Shown here: in pieces, positions 37,644-39,084 of the stretch | Numbering within the stretch: position 1 is the stretch's first letter | Layout of the letters: each line of letters begins with the position of its first letter | Assembly (NCBI GenBank): GCA_033811195.1 | Contig: JAPXOZ010000016.1 | Coordinates: 1 to 39,084, forward strand | DNA: 39,084 nt | Origin: Cacconaster sp033811195 | Lineage (GTDB): Bacteria > Bacteroidota > Bacteroidia > Bacteroidales > UBA932 | Direction of reading: 5' to 3' | Program-made: the position numbers and the translations under genes | The notes under the pieces: generated by a model | Database searches by the model: none | Told to the model about the DNA's origin: nothing | Seen by the model: the letters and a program-made list of their open reading frames with translations, nothing else

Positions 37644-38959
37644 TCTATTTTCTGATACTTCTGCCGCTTATGCTCCATAGAGACATCACCCCCAACAACG
37701 AGCTGAAGTATCTAAGTATAGCAGATGAGGCGTTACGCGATGGCCATTTCTTCACAATGTACAATCACGGTGAAGCCTACGCCGACAAACCGCCTCTATA
37801 TATCTGGATGGTGATGCTATTCAAGTGGCTTTTGGGCAGCCATAACACCTTTGTTCTTGCACTTTTCTCCCTGATTCCCGCGTTTATCACTCTTGCGATA
37901 TTTAACCGCTGGTGCGGTAAAGAGCTCACTAAAAAGTATATAATTGCTGCGGAACTGGCGATGATGACCACCGCCTATTTTATCGGTGGAGCAATTGTGT
38001 TGAGAATGGATATGTTGATGACGATGTTCATCACTCTTGCGATGTACACATTCTGGAGGATGTACGAGGGAGATGACAGGGTAAAACTAAGGATACTCTT
38101 TCCGATCTATATTTTTTTGGCCATCTTCTCAAAGGGACCTGTAGGAATTATGATTCCTTTGCTCTGTATACCGGTGTTTCTGCTGATTGATAGAAAATTC
38201 AAGAGCATTGGCAGATATTGGGGATGGAGCACATGGCTTATCCTGGCTCTTCTTTGCGGAGGATGGTGGCTCGGAGTGTGGCTTGAAGGAGGTTCGGAAT
38301 ATCTCAATAATCTACTGTTCCATCAGACCGTTGACCGCGCGGTGGACTCTTTCCATCATAAAGCACCCTTCTGGTACTACGGCTACACCATCTGGTATGC
38401 TATGGGACCCTGGTCTCTACTTATCATCCCGGTGATTATATGGGCTCTGGTCAGAAAAATGAAGATGAGTTTACCGGTAAAATTTATGCTGAGCGTCGCT
38501 GCCTCTTTTCTGTTGATAATGTCGCTGGTCAGTTCCAAACTTGCAATATATTTAATGCCTGTATTCACCTTTATCACCTATCCTGCCTTTATTCTTATGC
38601 AAAACTCCGGCAAACCACGTTTTGCCGAAGGTGCGCGAAAGGTCGTGACCTATGGTGCCGGGACTCTGTTGGGTGTTTTTCTCATTGCCGGATTTATCAT
38701 ACCCCGTTTCAACAGCCGTCTGGGATATGGAAATGTGGCACATGAAGCACTTGAAGTGGCACGAGCCAATTCCATTACCCGTTTCGGATATTACGACCTG
38801 CGTTCCGCGGAGAATATGGATGTATATCTTGGAGCCGGCCTCGAAGAGGTTTCGCGAGAGGAATTTGAGGCCCCTCGTTCCATTCTCAATTCCGGTGAGG
38901 GAATTATAATTTTTTATAAAAATGAAAACGGAATTGTCACTTTCAAAACTGTAAAGTGA
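37601..38959 (+). CDS. Glycosyltransferase family 39 (ArnT-like)
   Basis: This 452-residue inner-membrane transferase has about ten membrane helices and a short periplasmic C-terminal domain (from about 395). The first periplasmic loop has the family's acidic site and DKPPLYIW motif (residues about 62-69, following DITPNNELKYLSIADEALRD), as in ArnT and protein O-mannosyltransferases. It should transfer a sugar from undecaprenyl phosphate to lipid A, LPS or protein. It is the last gene of a tightly overlapping three-gene operon (GT2, LAB_N, GT39), which resembles ArnC-ArnT-type modification of lipid A; lipid A phosphate masking would change resistance to cationic peptides. The sugar and acceptor are not known. 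Confidence 0.9.
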   Translation: MEKKQKREEIIRFIIYFLILLPLMLHRDITPNNELKYLSIADEALRDGHFFTMYNHGEAYADKPPLYIWMVMLFKWLLGSHNTFVLALFSLIPAFITLAIFNRWCGKELTKKYIIAAELAMMTTAYFIGGAIVLRMDMLMTMFITLAMYTFWRMYEGDDRVKLRILFPIYIFLAIFSKGPVGIMIPLLCIPVFLLIDRKFKSIGRYWGWSTWLILALLCGGWWLGVWLEGGSEYLNNLLFHQTVDRAVDSFHHKAPFWYYGYTIWYAMGPWSLLIIPVIIWALVRKMKMSLPVKFMLSVAASFLLIMSLVSSKLAIYLMPVFTFITYPAFILMQNSGKPRFAEGARKVVTYGAGTLLGVFLIAGFIIPRFNSRLGYGNVAHEALEVARANSITRFGYYDLRSAENMDVYLGAGLEEVSREEFEAPRSILNSGEGIIIFYKNENGIVTFKTVK

Positions 38960-38979
38960 ATATCAGGAGAAATATTTTC

Positions 38980-38987
38980 TAACTTTG
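38980..38987 (+). promoter_or_regulatory. Promoter box of the gene at the window end
   Basis: A perfect TAACTTTG lies 20 bases before the ATG at 39008. Confidence 0.55.
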
Positions 38988-39007
38988 CGAAATTAAAAAC
39001 ATCCGTG

Positions 39008-39084
39008 ATGTCGACAAGTGTACCTCATGCCCAACTGCAACTAAGCAAAAGTGGAATGGTTAAGAACTACCACTATTTCCGTTC
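39008..39084 (+). CDS. N-terminus of a cut-off gene, possibly alanine racemase-like
   Basis: Twenty-five codons are visible before the window ends (MSTSVPHAQLQLSKSGMVKNYHYFR). The pattern 'a-b-L-S-x-x-x-M/L-x-x-N-Y-x-x-F/L-R' resembles the start of PLP-dependent alanine racemase-fold proteins, where the lysine motif would follow about 20 residues later. That part lies outside the window, so the call is tentative. Confidence 0.35.
   Translation, partial: MSTSVPHAQLQLSKSGMVKNYHYFR

Overview
The window looks like a chromosomal segment of a Bacteroidales bacterium (phylum Bacteroidota). Three things point there. The start regions repeatedly carry the Bacteroidota promoter box TAnnTTTG, sometimes with an upstream TTTG, and no strong Shine-Dalgarno sites. 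The gene families are typical of the order: DUF2141 protein, HTH_34-type regulator, propeller-type sensor kinase, YtxH/holin operon, M49 dipeptidyl peptidase, C11 peptidase, histone H1-like basic protein, LAB_N membrane protein. Many secreted products carry lipoprotein signals. The first 16 kb reads more AT-rich than the rest; this is a visual impression, not a computed value.

Layout. 1-3.5 kb: tail of an outer-membrane protein, a terminator, an orphan reading frame, a hypoxanthine/uracil-DNA glycosylase, three unrecognised genes and a broken copy of the third. 3.5-7.8 kb: DUF2141 protein and a membrane protein/winged-helix regulator pair (minus strand) whose promoter holds a perfect inverted repeat, then an MscS-type channel and a beta-carbonic anhydrase (plus strand). 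7.9-11.9 kb: a lipoprotein island on the minus strand with two paralogous leucine-rich-repeat lipoproteins, the 3' relic of a third copy, and a lipoprotein with about 55 uninterrupted Gly-X-Y triplets. 12-15.9 kb: a response regulator and a 1048-residue sensor kinase.

16-19.3 kb: tRNA-Lys(CUU), then an operon for threonine aldolase, an M48 peptidase lipoprotein and a DNA/RNA non-specific nuclease lipoprotein. 19.4-21.8 kb: UDP-glucose dehydrogenase and UDP-glucuronate 4-epimerase, which together would make UDP-galacturonate for surface polysaccharide. 22-24.8 kb: YtxH protein, holin-like protein and an M49 peptidase with an odd N-terminal extension, divergent from a clostripain-type peptidase. 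26.1-28 kb: a heptanucleotide repeat array, then rplY and pth, converging with an S4 RNA-binding protein. 28-33.6 kb: manA, CPBP membrane protease, FtsB/DivIC-like protein, AGCS amino-acid symporter, S41 peptidase and a histone H1-like gene. 33.6-36.1 kb: lipoprotein plus M6 metalloprotease. 36.2-39 kb: GT2, double LAB_N protein and GT39, a likely lipid-linked sugar transfer module for lipid A/LPS, then the start of a further gene.

The most unusual items are the heptanucleotide arrays directly 3' of two genes, the modular LRR/collagen lipoprotein island with its relic, the inverted repeat between the promoter boxes of the regulator operon, and the in-frame join of a small conserved-looking leader to the M49 lipoprotein. 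I did not find a clear defence system, prophage, transposase or CRISPR array.
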